Origin: Fibrobacterota bacterium
Lineage (GTDB): Bacteria; Fibrobacterota; Fibrobacteria; UBA11236
Length of the DNA: 64,000 nucleotides
NCBI GenBank assembly: GCA_023249635.1
Contig: JAHFCH010000002.1
Location: 1 to 64,000 of the forward strand
Direction of reading: 5' to 3'
Below, piece by piece: positions 15,589 to 23,859 of this stretch. Both the position numbers and the translations under genes were made by a program. How positions within the stretch are numbered: the stretch's first letter is position 1; each line of letters begins with the position of its first letter. A model generated the notes under the pieces. That model saw only the letters and a list, made by a program, of their open reading frames with translations, was not told the origin of the DNA and did no database searches.

Positions 15589-16800
15589 ATGAAGTCTGCC
15601 CGATACTTCCCGGCCCTGGCATTTTCGGGGATGGCGATTCTTAGCGCATGCAACCGGGACTCGGGCACCAGCCCGCCCGTCGAGGGTGTATTCCAATCCA
15701 AGTACCGACCCGTAAAGCGGGAATACTGGGTGACGACCCAAGTCATCCCGAAATGGGATATGGTGCCCTTGGGCAAAGCGATGATGACAACGGACTCCAT
15801 TGATCCGGCGCGGCGGTATCTGTACCGGGCCATGCGTTACGTGCGGACCGATTCGGTCTGGAAGGTCCTTCCTGTGCCTTCGTGGCAGCAACTTTCCGGA
15901 CCCATCATCCGCGCGACCGTTGGGGATTCGGTCATCGTGCATTTCCGGAATGACCCCGGGTCCGGTATGCCGTTAAGCATGCATCCCCATAATCTCCTTT
16001 ACGACGAAGCGAATGAAGGCGTGTGGCGGGCGGATCGACCGGAAGGGTGGCCCGAGTCGGGAACCGCGGGCGGCGCCGTCAAACCCGGTGGGGAATTCAC
16101 CTATCGGTGGAAGGCCGAAGCGCGCTCCGTCGGCGTTGGGCCATATCATAGCCATTCGTTTCATCCCGCCCAGGAAGTGGCGGCCGGGCTCATCGGTACA
16201 ATTGTCGTGGATGAGCCGCCCGATCACCCCGACTATGTCCGGTTTGATACCACCATCGCCCTAGTCTTCAAGACCTATCTCGCTATGGTGGCAGCTAAGG
16301 ATTCTTCGCTGAAGGACTCAATAAAGGACACTTGCATCCCTCCTCTGATCCCATGGAACGGAGGCTGCCACCCCAAAGATCATGTACCCATGGACCAATG
16401 GCCTGAAAACCGGGTTGATAGTCTGGCGCATGGCGGCGGCCCGGAAGTGAATTCCATCAATGGGACCGCATTCGCAAATCTTGAAGGACTCGCTTTCAAG
16501 AAAGGGCAGAGAGTGCGGTTCGTGGTCTTCGCCATGAACGATGAAGGCACCCAGAACCATACCGTCCATTTCCACGGCGAAATGCTTCGCGAGATGTCGC
16601 GCCGTAATCTCTATAAGGATGTCTTCGACCTGCCTTCCGCCGAAGCGGTCGATCTCATGATGGACGCCGAAAACGCGGGAAAGTGGATGCTCCATTGCCA
16701 TGTCGAGCATCATGCTTCGGAAATGATGGCGATGTATGAAATAACGGACGCAAAGGCCGCACCCGCAGCGGCGAACCCCGACCGTGTGACAAAGAAATGA
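15589..16800 (+). CDS. Multicopper oxidase lipoprotein
   Basis: The protein has 403 residues. A lipoprotein signal ends at Cys21 (AILSAC). All copper-ligand clusters are present: His132-x-His134 (MHPHN), His187-x-His189 (PYHSHSFH), His324-xx-His327-x-His329 (NHTVHFHG), and the His369-Cys370-His371 cluster with His374/375 and Met380 (LHCHVEHHASEM). This gives a trinuclear centre plus a type 1 site in the C-terminal cupredoxin domain. Length is nearer to two-domain laccase-like enzymes than to 500-residue CueO. The likely role is oxidising Cu(I) to the less toxic Cu(II) at the periplasmic face. The usual Trp before the second HxH is replaced by Pro-Tyr. It lies in the copper operon, and its stop overlaps an alternative upstream ATG of the next gene. 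Confidence 0.9.
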   Translation: MKSARYFPALAFSGMAILSACNRDSGTSPPVEGVFQSKYRPVKREYWVTTQVIPKWDMVPLGKAMMTTDSIDPARRYLYRAMRYVRTDSVWKVLPVPSWQQLSGPIIRATVGDSVIVHFRNDPGSGMPLSMHPHNLLYDEANEGVWRADRPEGWPESGTAGGAVKPGGEFTYRWKAEARSVGVGPYHSHSFHPAQEVAAGLIGTIVVDEPPDHPDYVRFDTTIALVFKTYLAMVAAKDSSLKDSIKDTCIPPLIPWNGGCHPKDHVPMDQWPENRVDSLAHGGGPEVNSINGTAFANLEGLAFKKGQRVRFVVFAMNDEGTQNHTVHFHGEMLREMSRRNLYKDVFDLPSAEAVDLMMDAENAGKWMLHCHVEHHASEMMAMYEITDAKAAPAAANPDRVTKK

Positions 16801-16820
16801 ACCCTGGAAAGGAAACGACG

Positions 16821-17408
16821 ATGCGATACGCGATTTCGGCCCTTATGCTTACGGGATTGCTCATGGGTGCCTGCAACAAGAAAGAAGAAGCCAAAACGAA
16901 AGTTCCGGAACCTGCAAAGGCGGAAGCGGCTCCATCCAAGCCGGAATTCGCCACCCCGGATTCCTTCAAGGTAGGGCTCGGGAAAGTCTATGGCGGATAT
17001 TTGCAAATCGGGACAGCCTTGGCCCACGATGATTTCCAGAAGGCCAAGGACGCGTTCCAGTCTATGCACGCCGTGCTGCATATCCTTCCCATCGAAGGCA
17101 TGGATATGGCAGCCAGCGCGAATTGGGATTCGCTCGATGGAAGGCTCATGAAGGTATTGCACCCGATGTCGGCTTCCCCGGACATTTCGACGATGCGCAC
17201 TCACTTTGCCGACTTCACGCCCTTGATGTTGGAAGCCATCGAAAACTTCGGTCTTGTGGGGCCCGATCCCGTTTACCTCTACCATTGTCCCATGGCGCGG
17301 AACAACGAGGGCGCGGACTGGTTGCAGGGCGATAAGAAGCTCCTGAATCCTTTCTATGGCGGGACAATGCCGAAATGCGGCAACCTCGTGGAAGCGGTCA
17401 AGCTTTAG
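16821..17408 (+). CDS. DUF3347-domain lipoprotein of the copper operon
   Basis: The protein has 195 residues. A lipoprotein-type signal ends at Cys (LLMGACNKKEE), then a Lys/Glu/Ala/Pro-rich linker, then a helical domain of the DUF3347 type. The diagnostic end is visible: YLYHCPMARNNEGADWL followed by NPFYGGTMPKCGNLVEA. In other bacteria this domain is found fused to, or next to, CusB-like adaptors, and the Cys-Pro-Met and Met-Pro-x-Cys elements suggest copper binding. The ATG at 16821 is chosen for its AAAGGA seven bases upstream; the in-frame ATG at 16797 overlaps the oxidase stop. It is the last gene of the copper operon and is followed by a terminator-like hairpin. Confidence 0.85.
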   Translation: MRYAISALMLTGLLMGACNKKEEAKTKVPEPAKAEAAPSKPEFATPDSFKVGLGKVYGGYLQIGTALAHDDFQKAKDAFQSMHAVLHILPIEGMDMAASANWDSLDGRLMKVLHPMSASPDISTMRTHFADFTPLMLEAIENFGLVGPDPVYLYHCPMARNNEGADWLQGDKKLLNPFYGGTMPKCGNLVEAVKL

Positions 17409-17423
17409 TGGGTTTCCGGAGGC

Positions 17424-17457
17424 AGGAAACGAATCTTAGGGTGGATTCGCTTTTCCT
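17424..17457 (+). terminator. Terminator-like hairpin at the end of the copper operon
   Basis: AGGAAACGAATC pairs with GATTCG-C-TTTTCCT across an eight-base loop, with two single-base bulges. The inner six bases are perfect and the descending arm ends in CTTTTCC. It starts 16 bases after the last copper gene stop. Confidence 0.45.
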
Positions 17458-17603
17458 GATCGGGGGTACTCTGAGTGAATAGCCTGTTGCCATCGGCACT
17501 CGGGACGAATGAATCTTCATGACGCCCGGGGGCCATTTTTCAATGGTTGCCCACAAGTCATTTGGGGCATGTTAGAACACGACCGGGGTTTCCGGGAGGC
17601 GGG

Positions 17604-17631
17604 AAAGAAAAAGCCCCGCAGGGGCGGGGCT
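17604..17631 (-). terminator. Intrinsic terminator of the outer-membrane-like gene
   Basis: Read on the minus strand, AGCCCCGC and GCGGGGCT form an eight-base GC-rich stem with a four-base loop, followed directly by TTTTCTTT. It begins 26 bases after the stop of the minus-strand gene at 17657-18862. Confidence 0.8.
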
Positions 17632-17656
17632 CCGGAAGAAACGTTGCGGGAAAACC

Positions 17657-18862
17657 TTACCAGACCACCGCGCCGGTGATGCCGAAGGCCATGCCGCTCT
17701 TCACGTAATAGATGATGGGGATATCGATCTTGACCGGGCCCAGGCCCAGGCCGATGCCCGTCATGGCGCGCATGCGCAGGAACGAGGGACCATTGCTACT
17801 GCTTCCGTCGACGACCACGGTAGCCGGTGTGAAGGTGACCTTAGTGGTATCCGATCCTATGGTCGCCTTGGACGTACCCTTCAGCACGATTTTGGCATTG
17901 CCGAAATTGATGTCCGCGCCCAGGCCGGCGTTCACGTTAAGCAAGCCCCATAGGATACCGACCGCGGTATTCACTTCCAGAGGTATGGTATAAGTCGAAA
18001 TATCCAGGCCCATGTCGAACTTGGGCGTGAGCTTGATTTCCGCATCCGGCTTGGCGGCGGTATAGCCCATCTGGTCGAGCAGGGTTTTCTTATCCGCCGA
18101 GTCCTGCGCAGTCGTCGCGCCGGAGAGCACGGCTTCGCGGAAATGCGCGTTCTCGGTGATGGCCTTGGGCTTCACCTCCATATTCAACTTGTCCATCTGC
18201 ATGTAGAATCCGGTTCCCACCGAGATACCGCGCCACTTGACCAACCCGATAAAGCTCTTGGGCTCAAGCACCTTGAAGGCCGCGCCTACGCCGAGAACCT
18301 TGAAATCGAGATCGAAATCGCCCACGCTCTGCTTCAGGCCGCCGTATTTGGCGTTGAGGTAGAGGCCGGGCATCAGGAACTTGGCGTTGATGCCCACGTT
18401 CAGGTAGGTGAACCCCGCGCCGACGCCGGCATAGAGATCGCCCTTCTCCGTGATATCGTCTCCGATCGTCTTGTACGCTTTGGGATCCAGGCTCGGTGCC
18501 TGAACGCCCAGCATGAAGCCGGTGGAGATCGCGAAGAGATCGTAATTCTGGAATCCTTGGAGGGTGGCCGAGTTACTTGAGTACAGGTTGGCATTGGCCA
18601 TGCCCTGCGCCAAGTCCTTCTGTTCCTTGAAGCCTTCGAGGTTCTTGTTCGCGTCCGAAATGGTCTTGTCGAAGGCGGTACCCACTTCGCCGTTCATCTT
18701 GGCTTCGAAATCGGCCTTCATCTGGGCGGTGAAAAGCGGTCCGAGTTGGCTGGTATTGAACTGGACGGTGGGCTTGGTGCCTTTGATGCTTAGAGCATGG
18801 CCGGAAACGCAGGCGGCCGCAAGCGCGAGGACCGAAAGCCCATATACGCGTATTTTCATCAT
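17657..18862 (-). CDS. Outer-membrane-like protein of unknown function
   Basis: The protein has 401 residues with a signal peptide ending near GHALS. The early mature part is helical (AQMKADFEAKMNGEVGTAFDKTI). The rest has many alternating strands and glycines, including YAGVGAGFTYLNVGINAKF, GLYLNAKYGGLKQS, GVGAAFKVLEP, WRGISVGTGFYMQM, NVNAGLGADINFGNA and a final IGLGLGPVKIDIPIIYYV ... GITGAVVW. This suggests a beta-barrel or barrel-like envelope protein with an aromatic C-terminal residue. Resemblance to leptospiral Lsa36-type surface proteins came to mind but I cannot confirm it. AAAGGGAG precedes two adjacent ATGs (18862 and 18859). It ends at a strong terminator. Confidence 0.65.
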   Translation of the reverse strand: MMKIRVYGLSVLALAAACVSGHALSIKGTKPTVQFNTSQLGPLFTAQMKADFEAKMNGEVGTAFDKTISDANKNLEGFKEQKDLAQGMANANLYSSNSATLQGFQNYDLFAISTGFMLGVQAPSLDPKAYKTIGDDITEKGDLYAGVGAGFTYLNVGINAKFLMPGLYLNAKYGGLKQSVGDFDLDFKVLGVGAAFKVLEPKSFIGLVKWRGISVGTGFYMQMDKLNMEVKPKAITENAHFREAVLSGATTAQDSADKKTLLDQMGYTAAKPDAEIKLTPKFDMGLDISTYTIPLEVNTAVGILWGLLNVNAGLGADINFGNAKIVLKGTSKATIGSDTTKVTFTPATVVVDGSSSNGPSFLRMRAMTGIGLGLGPVKIDIPIIYYVKSGMAFGITGAVVW

Positions 18863-18910
18863 TCTCCCTTTGGTTGGGTGATCCCGGTTGCGATCATATT
18901 ATGCCTTTGC

Positions 18911-18940
18911 TACTCGGGGCAAGGGATTTGTCCCCGAGTA
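18911..18940. terminator. Inverted repeat between GNAT and outer-membrane-like genes
   Basis: TACTCGGGG and CCCCGAGTA form a perfect nine-base stem with a 12-base loop, 24 bases downstream of the GNAT gene stop (minus strand). No T-run follows on that strand. It may end the GNAT transcript or lie in the leader of the next minus-strand gene. Confidence 0.45.
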
Positions 18941-18963
18941 CGGCACCCACCGTCCCATGCAAG

Positions 18964-19419
18964 TTACCCTGGGGATTCTCCCTCCGTCCTGGTCTTTTCC
19001 TTGCGGATCATCATCCAGTTTTCCGGTACCGGCAAAGGTCCGAAACCGACCTTGGCGTAAACCGGCTGGGAATCGCGCGTGGCCAGCAGCCAGAGGTAAA
19101 CCTCGGAGAATTCCGGATGCTCCATGACAAAACGTACCATGGCCCCGGCTATGCCCCGAAGGCGGTGGCTTTCCTCTACGTAGACATCCATGAAATAGCC
19201 GAAGCGCGTCTTGTCGCTGGCCACCCGCAGGTAACCTACCTGGGTTCCGGCATGGTAGCAGCCTACGTTGATGGCGGAATTGCGGGCGCCTTTCAGGATT
19301 TCCCCGATTCCGATGCCGGGGGACCAATAGGTGGCCGTCAGCCAGGTCTGCATCCTTGCGAACTCGAGTCGTCCGTAGTCCTCATCGATTTCATACCCGT
19401 CCCCATACTCGCTTCGCAT
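18964..19419 (-). CDS. GNAT family N-acetyltransferase
   Basis: The protein has 151 residues, the usual length of a single GNAT domain. The core is visible: GYLRVASDKTRFGYFMDVYVEESHRLRGIAGAMVRFVMEHPEF, in which MDVYVEESHRLRGIAGAM matches motif A (the acetyl-CoA pyrophosphate loop normally reads Q/RxxGxG/A). It then continues with LWLLATRDSQPVYAKVGFGPL, the motif B segment ending in the YxKxGF element. The substrate is unknown; many such small proteins act on amino groups of small molecules or peptides. No membrane segment or signal is seen. It lies alone on the minus strand. Confidence 0.85.
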   Translation of the reverse strand: MRSEYGDGYEIDEDYGRLEFARMQTWLTATYWSPGIGIGEILKGARNSAINVGCYHAGTQVGYLRVASDKTRFGYFMDVYVEESHRLRGIAGAMVRFVMEHPEFSEVYLWLLATRDSQPVYAKVGFGPLPVPENWMMIRKEKTRTEGESPG

Positions 19420-19478
19420 AGCCGTCCCGTCGTCAATAGTTGCGACACCGGCTAAATAATACTTTCGAGCGCGAGCGG

Positions 19479-20357
19479 CTAACGCGCCAATAGCCAGGTG
19501 CCGGGATTGCGGCGCAGTCGTGTCGCTCCCGAACGGCTTTCCGGAAGGGCCAACACGCGGCCGCGCGCGTCCACGATGTAGGCCGCGCCCGTAAGCGCCG
19601 CCAACGGGTCCGCATGCTGCGCCTTGGGGACGATATGGATCCCGATGACGCCGATCTTCTGCCCGGTGGAATCGTAGGCGTTGTCGGCCGGGATCTGGAA
19701 GCTGCTATTCACCGGTTGGATGTAGATGTTGCGGAAGTTCACGGCGAAGTCGCCCGGGGCATGCAATTGCAGCCCGATGTAGCCTTTGGTCGTCACTTTG
19801 AAGGTGGCATAGGTGAAGCAGGATTTGCCGTTGAGAAGATGCGTTCCCTTGGGCCCGTCCGCGATGATCTCCATCTTCTTCCAGGCGGTTGCGGTGGTGG
19901 CCTCTTTACAGCCTCCCGTGAATCCCAACTCGGTTCCGCGCTCATGGTAGAACGCTCCCGTGCCTCCGTCGGAAATCTCGTATTGGTAACCCATGGCCGC
20001 GTACCCTGTCTTATTCACGATGGTGCTGCGCCACATGATGCCGCTATTCCGGTAGCCGCCGCTGCCGGGCATGCGGCCTTCCAGTTTGAGATGGAAGTCG
20101 CTGTACGCCGAGTCGGTGAAGAGGAAGGTATTCTCCCCATTCATCGCCGTGCCTGCGGCGGGATGGGTTCCCACGATGCCGGCCGTATCCGTGACCTTCC
20201 AGTAGTTGTCAGTGATGCGTCCCTGCCAGCCTTCGAAATCCTTGGTGTCGAACAGGCGCATCCATACGTTGGAGCCTTGCGCGCCGGCGCCCGAGGCCAG
20301 GGCGATGCATGCGGCGATGAAGATGCGTTTGGCGGTGGATCGGTTTTTTGAGTTCAT
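19479..20357 (-). CDS. Secreted DUF1080 (3-keto-disaccharide hydrolase-like) protein
   Basis: The protein has 292 residues with a signal peptide ending near SGAGAQ. The concanavalin-like DUF1080 domain shows its usual landmarks: WMRLFDTKDFEGWQGR at the start, YWKVTDTAGIVGTHP, NTFLFTDSAYSDFHLKLEGRM, NSGIMWRSTI, MGYQYEISDGG, WKKMEIIADGPKGTHLLNGK and GYIGLQLHAPGDFAVNFRNIYIQP. Members hydrolyse 3-keto-sugars or bind glycans. The last 35 residues form a short VDARGRVLALPE ... NPGTWLLAR module like those on several other secreted proteins here. The ATG at 20357 was chosen because the signal peptide starts there; the open frame continues upstream without coding character. Divergent from the alginate-lyase-like gene. 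Confidence 0.85.
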   Translation of the reverse strand: MNSKNRSTAKRIFIAACIALASGAGAQGSNVWMRLFDTKDFEGWQGRITDNYWKVTDTAGIVGTHPAAGTAMNGENTFLFTDSAYSDFHLKLEGRMPGSGGYRNSGIMWRSTIVNKTGYAAMGYQYEISDGGTGAFYHERGTELGFTGGCKEATTATAWKKMEIIADGPKGTHLLNGKSCFTYATFKVTTKGYIGLQLHAPGDFAVNFRNIYIQPVNSSFQIPADNAYDSTGQKIGVIGIHIVPKAQHADPLAALTGAAYIVDARGRVLALPESRSGATRLRRNPGTWLLAR

Positions 20358-20498
20358 GGAAGCCCCCGTATAGAGGTTTTGGGTTCCCGCGCCGCGCTCC
20401 CCGGGATCCGGGGGTAACGCAGCGGTTGCGGTCCGGTCCTTAAGGTATCCCGCCCGGTTTTCCGTGCCCGACATGTCGCCATAGCGGCGGGGAAATTT

Positions 20499-20512
20499 TT
20501 CACATCTGTGAA
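20499..20512. promoter_or_regulatory. Palindrome in the divergent promoter region
   Basis: TTCACATCTGTGAA is a perfect inverted repeat (TTCACA/TGTGAA, two-base spacer) in the 274-base gap between the minus-strand DUF1080 gene and the plus-strand alginate-lyase-like gene. Its position suits an operator serving both. The half-site TTTTTCACATC recurs near 49477, in front of the pilin operon. Apart from this site the 20358-20631 gap shows nothing I can name. Confidence 0.4.
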
Positions 20513-20631
20513 CCGCCTTCGGCCGTTCCGCTCCCGTTTTTGACCCGGTTTTTACCGTTGCCGCACCACGCGATGGCCCGCGCGCGCATAGATTGCCATG
20601 CATGGGACCTCGGTGGGGCGGGGAGTTTGGG

Positions 20632-21996
20632 ATGTTCAAGCTTTCGCATTCGGCGGCCCGGACCGCCTTCGCAGCGCTCCTGGTCTTGCTGGCCGCGTAC
20701 CTGCCGGCGCATTCCTCCGGTTTCCGCCACCCGGGGATTTTCAACAGCGAAGCCGAACTCCAAGTCATCCGCGCGAAAGCGGGAGGAACCGCCCCGCATG
20801 CCATGAAGCAGGGATTGGATCGGCTCCGTTCCTGGTACGGCGCCAATCTCAACTACGCCAACAAACCCGAAGCCACCGTACAGGTGGTCGCCAGCGCGAC
20901 GGGGACCTCGGAGCAGAATTTCCGCGACGCCGGCCACGCGGCCTACGCGCAAGCCTTGGAATGGGTGGCGACCGATGACATACGCTACCGCGAGAAGGCG
21001 CTGGCCATCATCAACGGCTGGGCCGCGGGCTTCAAAGGCATGTCCCACGAATCCAATGATCAGGAAGATTTGGAAGCAGCCTGGGCCCTGCCTACCTGGG
21101 CGGCGGCGGGGGAAATCCTGCGCCATCACGGCACCGGGCCTTCGGCATGGGCCCCGGCGGAGATCGCGAAATTCGAAGCCATGCTTAACGTATTGACGGG
21201 CTACGCGACCATCACCATCGCGCCCCAGAAAAGGACCAATAATTGGGGTACATCTTCGGCCCTGGCCCTGATGGCCGTGGGCGTGTTCGAGGACGACAGC
21301 GCCAAGTTCAAGCTCGGGATGGATTTCCTCAACACGCTCCTGCCGTTCACGGTCGAGAAGACCGGGCTATTGATGGAGACCTGCCGCGATTGCAACCATG
21401 CGGAATACAATCTGCTGGGGATGATGGCCGCCGCCGAGATCGCCTGGAAGCAGGGCATCGATTTCTACGGGAAGACCCTCGACGGGCAGACCACGCCGCG
21501 CCTGCTGATGGGCATGGAGTTCCAGGCCTCGGCCCTGTTGGGCAAGCCGCTTAACGTGGGGCAGTCCTGCGGCGCGCAAAGTTGCGGGGGCGAAGACAAG
21601 CACGCCAACGGATGGGAGATGGGATATAACCATTACCACAACCGCATGCAGCTCGGCGCTCCTGCCACGCTTTCCTTCGTGACCACCCAGAACCGGCCCG
21701 ACGCGCTTTCGGAAGATCATTTCACGGGATGGACCACGCTAACCCACGGCGACCTGGGCGACGTAAGGGATCCCATCGGCATCGCGCGACCGCGCCCTTT
21801 GGCGTCCGAACCCGGTGAGCGTTGGGAAATCTTTTCCATGAATGGCCGCCGCGTGGGAATCCGCAGCGTATCCCGCCCCGATGCGACCACGGCCGAAGGA
21901 CTGGGCTTCGCGCGCGCGCCTTACCTGTTGCGCGCGACCGCTATGGGCGGCTCGGGGCGCATGGCTCCGTTACCCAATCCACTATCCGCGCGCTGA
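20632..21996 (+). CDS. Alginate-lyase-like secreted polysaccharide lyase
   Basis: The protein has 454 residues with a signal peptide ending near PAHS. The mature start HPGIFNSEAELQVIRAKAGG is characteristic of the alginate_lyase family (alpha/alpha toroid). Further family-like blocks are ALEWVATDDIRYREKALAIINGWA, the NNWGTSSALALMAVGVF helix, and the Asn/His/Tyr-rich MGYNHYHNRM where catalytic residues are expected. The C-terminal 60 residues (WEIFSMNGRRVGIR ... PYLLRATAMGG) form a short secretion-type module. Alginate itself need not be the substrate. The ATG at 20632 has GGGGAG seven bases upstream. The 3' end overlaps the convergent gene at 21982-22743 by 15 bases. Confidence 0.8.
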   Translation: MFKLSHSAARTAFAALLVLLAAYLPAHSSGFRHPGIFNSEAELQVIRAKAGGTAPHAMKQGLDRLRSWYGANLNYANKPEATVQVVASATGTSEQNFRDAGHAAYAQALEWVATDDIRYREKALAIINGWAAGFKGMSHESNDQEDLEAAWALPTWAAAGEILRHHGTGPSAWAPAEIAKFEAMLNVLTGYATITIAPQKRTNNWGTSSALALMAVGVFEDDSAKFKLGMDFLNTLLPFTVEKTGLLMETCRDCNHAEYNLLGMMAAAEIAWKQGIDFYGKTLDGQTTPRLLMGMEFQASALLGKPLNVGQSCGAQSCGGEDKHANGWEMGYNHYHNRMQLGAPATLSFVTTQNRPDALSEDHFTGWTTLTHGDLGDVRDPIGIARPRPLASEPGERWEIFSMNGRRVGIRSVSRPDATTAEGLGFARAPYLLRATAMGGSGRMAPLPNPLSAR

Positions 21997-22743
21997 ACCG
22001 CGCGCGAGGATCTCCTCGCGACTGAGGAATTCCAGCTTGGGATAAAGCCCCGTGGTCCGCTCCGACGTCGCCAGCTTCTCCTTCATCGCATCCAGCTTAC
22101 GCAACTCCGCCTGGAGTGACACGATTTCCCGTTCCACCCCGACCGCGGTCAGTCCGCGGATATCGATGGACTTCTTCTCATTGCGCCGGTACCAGGTCTT
22201 ATCCCCCGCATCCAGGCCGGGCACGCTATCCACCAGGCCCCAGACGGGGCGGCCCGTGGTCCTCCCGTGGTTTTCCACCGCCCAGCGCAACTCCACCAGG
22301 TTCATCAGGCGATCCCCCGTCTTCTCGATACGCTCCTGCACCGCTGCGCTGCGTTTCCGCACCGCCTGGTTATGCTCACGGATGGCGGCGCGCTCCTTAT
22401 GCAGATCTTCACGCTCCCGCTTGACATCGAATCCCGGATGGCCTTCCAGGGAGGCGGGATATTTTTCGAAGAACTCCACGTTGCGCTGATGTTGGAACCA
22501 CTCCGGCGACGCGAGATCCTGCACGTCGCGCAATTCCCGTTCGTCCTTGAGCAGGCCGTGGATATACTCCAGCGTTTGCTGTCCGGGAGGATGGAAGGAC
22601 GCCTCCGCATTGGAGAACGCCGGACGGCGCGGCGGTTCGCCGGCATGCGGAAGCACGGGGTCTGGAAGCGGAGAAGTGATGGAAGGCTGGGCGCGCGTCG
22701 AGCGAAGGGGATCGCGCGCATCGGAAGCACGAGGTAAAGACAT
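21982..22743 (-). CDS. Coiled-coil protein of unknown function
   Basis: The protein has 253 residues and is highly charged. The first 50 residues are Pro/Arg/Ser-rich and probably disordered. From about residue 55 long helices dominate: EYIHGLLKDERELRDVQDLAS, REREDLHKERAAIREHNQAV, AAVQERIEKTGDRLMNLVELRWAVE, and REIVSLQAELRKLDAMKEKLATS. There is no signal peptide or membrane segment. I recognise no family. The ATG at 22743 has no Shine-Dalgarno sequence but lies six bases after a TATTAT -10-like hexamer, so it may be translated from a leaderless mRNA. Confidence 0.65.
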   Translation of the reverse strand: MSLPRASDARDPLRSTRAQPSITSPLPDPVLPHAGEPPRRPAFSNAEASFHPPGQQTLEYIHGLLKDERELRDVQDLASPEWFQHQRNVEFFEKYPASLEGHPGFDVKREREDLHKERAAIREHNQAVRKRSAAVQERIEKTGDRLMNLVELRWAVENHGRTTGRPVWGLVDSVPGLDAGDKTWYRRNEKKSIDIRGLTAVGVEREIVSLQAELRKLDAMKEKLATSERTTGLYPKLEFLSREEILARGSARG

Positions 22744-22749
22744 GGGAGG

Positions 22750-22777
22750 ATAATACCAAAGCCCGCCTGCGTCCCAA
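22750..22777 (-). promoter_or_regulatory. Sigma-70-type promoter at the start of the coiled-coil gene
   Basis: On the minus strand TTGGGA and TATTAT are separated by 16 bases. The start codon ATG begins six bases after the -10 hexamer, at the expected transcription start, which implies a leaderless message. Confidence 0.5.
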
Positions 22778-22890
22778 CGCGGTGTTTCCGGATTTCACCC
22801 GGAATGGTTACGCCCGCTTGGCATGCGGCTCGGCTTATTGCTATCTCAACCTTTCCCCATCCTTTTCCACCATCCCATTCCGGAGGATAC

Positions 22891-23859
22891 ATGGCCGCCG
22901 ATCCGATACCCGCCGAAGCCATCGCCGTAATCGATCGCATCTCCAAGTCCCCTCCGGGATACCGGCGTGGCCATGCCCGCGGTCTGGGCGTACGCGGAAC
23001 CTTCCGCGCCTCTTCGGAAGCGAAGACGCTTACGACGGCGGAGCATTTCCAGGGCGGCGCAATCCCATGCGTGGCGCGCTTCTCCAACGCCTCCGCGAAT
23101 CCCTGCGCTCCGGATCGGTTATCGCCCAAGGAAGGCCGCACCCAGGGCCTGGCGGTAAAATTCGCATTGCCCTCGGGAAAGGCCGCCACCTGGGCAGCCA
23201 TCAACATTCCGGTATTCCCGGCGCGCACGCCGGCCGAATTCATGGCGCTCACCGAAGCCCAGGCCCCCAAGGCGGGCGGCAAACCCAGCATGGCAAAATT
23301 ACTGTGGCACGTAATCAGGCACCTGCATATCCTCGTGAGCGTGAAACATATCAAGGCGCTCAAACCGGCGCGCACCTACGGCATGGAAACTTTTTTCGGG
23401 ATCCATACCTATTACCTGATCGATGCCGCCGGCAATCGCAAAGCCTTCCGTTACCGTTGGGCGCCCAGGCTTTCCGGGTCCGCGCTTTCCCCGGAAGAAG
23501 CCGCGGCGCAACCGGAACAATACCTGATGAACGAGTTGCGCGCACGCTTGGGCCAGGGGCCCTTGAGCTGGGATTTGATCGCGCAATTCGCCGAACCCGG
23601 CGACTCCCTGGATGATCCCTCCGTGCTCTGGCCCGTCGGCCGGCGGGAAACCATTCTCGGCAGCCTGAGCCTGGACCGGGTGCACGAGGATCAGGAGGCC
23701 ATCGAGGGCATGGTATTCGATCCCACCGGCGTCGTGGCCGGGCTCGGCCTGTCCGAAGACCCCATCCTGAAATTCCGTTCGCGCGTCTACAGTGAATCCT
23801 ACTCCCGCCGCACCTCCGAGACCCGCACCGCTCCGGCCCCCGCCGATATGGGTCAATAA
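22891..23859 (+). CDS. Small catalase-family peroxidase (SrpA-like)
   Basis: The protein has 322 residues, the length of the short catalase-related haem peroxidases rather than the 480-residue catalases. The distal His lies in YRRGHARGLGVRGTF (near residue 26). CVARFSNASANP holds the distal Asn region, and GLAVKFALPSG follows. The proximal haem ligand is expected in the C-terminal RSRVYSESYSRR, which matches the catalase R-x-x-x-Y pattern. IHTYYLIDAAGNRKAFRYRW is also typical. The role is removal of peroxide with an organic or unknown donor; no signal peptide is seen. The ATG at 22891 follows GGAGG by four bases and begins the homologous part; an upstream ATG at 22804 adds an unrelated stretch. 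Confidence 0.85.
   Translation: MAADPIPAEAIAVIDRISKSPPGYRRGHARGLGVRGTFRASSEAKTLTTAEHFQGGAIPCVARFSNASANPCAPDRLSPKEGRTQGLAVKFALPSGKAATWAAINIPVFPARTPAEFMALTEAQAPKAGGKPSMAKLLWHVIRHLHILVSVKHIKALKPARTYGMETFFGIHTYYLIDAAGNRKAFRYRWAPRLSGSALSPEEAAAQPEQYLMNELRARLGQGPLSWDLIAQFAEPGDSLDDPSVLWPVGRRETILGSLSLDRVHEDQEAIEGMVFDPTGVVAGLGLSEDPILKFRSRVYSESYSRRTSETRTAPAPADMGQ

Noticed and set aside
6084-17408. Copper island as a recently acquired genomic island
   Set aside because: No integrase, transposase, flanking repeat or tRNA is at its edges. Its sequence looks slightly less GC-rich by eye, but that was not computed.
20499-20512. CRP/FNR-type binding site
   Set aside because: The CRP consensus is TGTGA-N6-TCACA; here the half-sites are in the opposite order, so it is not a CRP site although it is a good palindrome.
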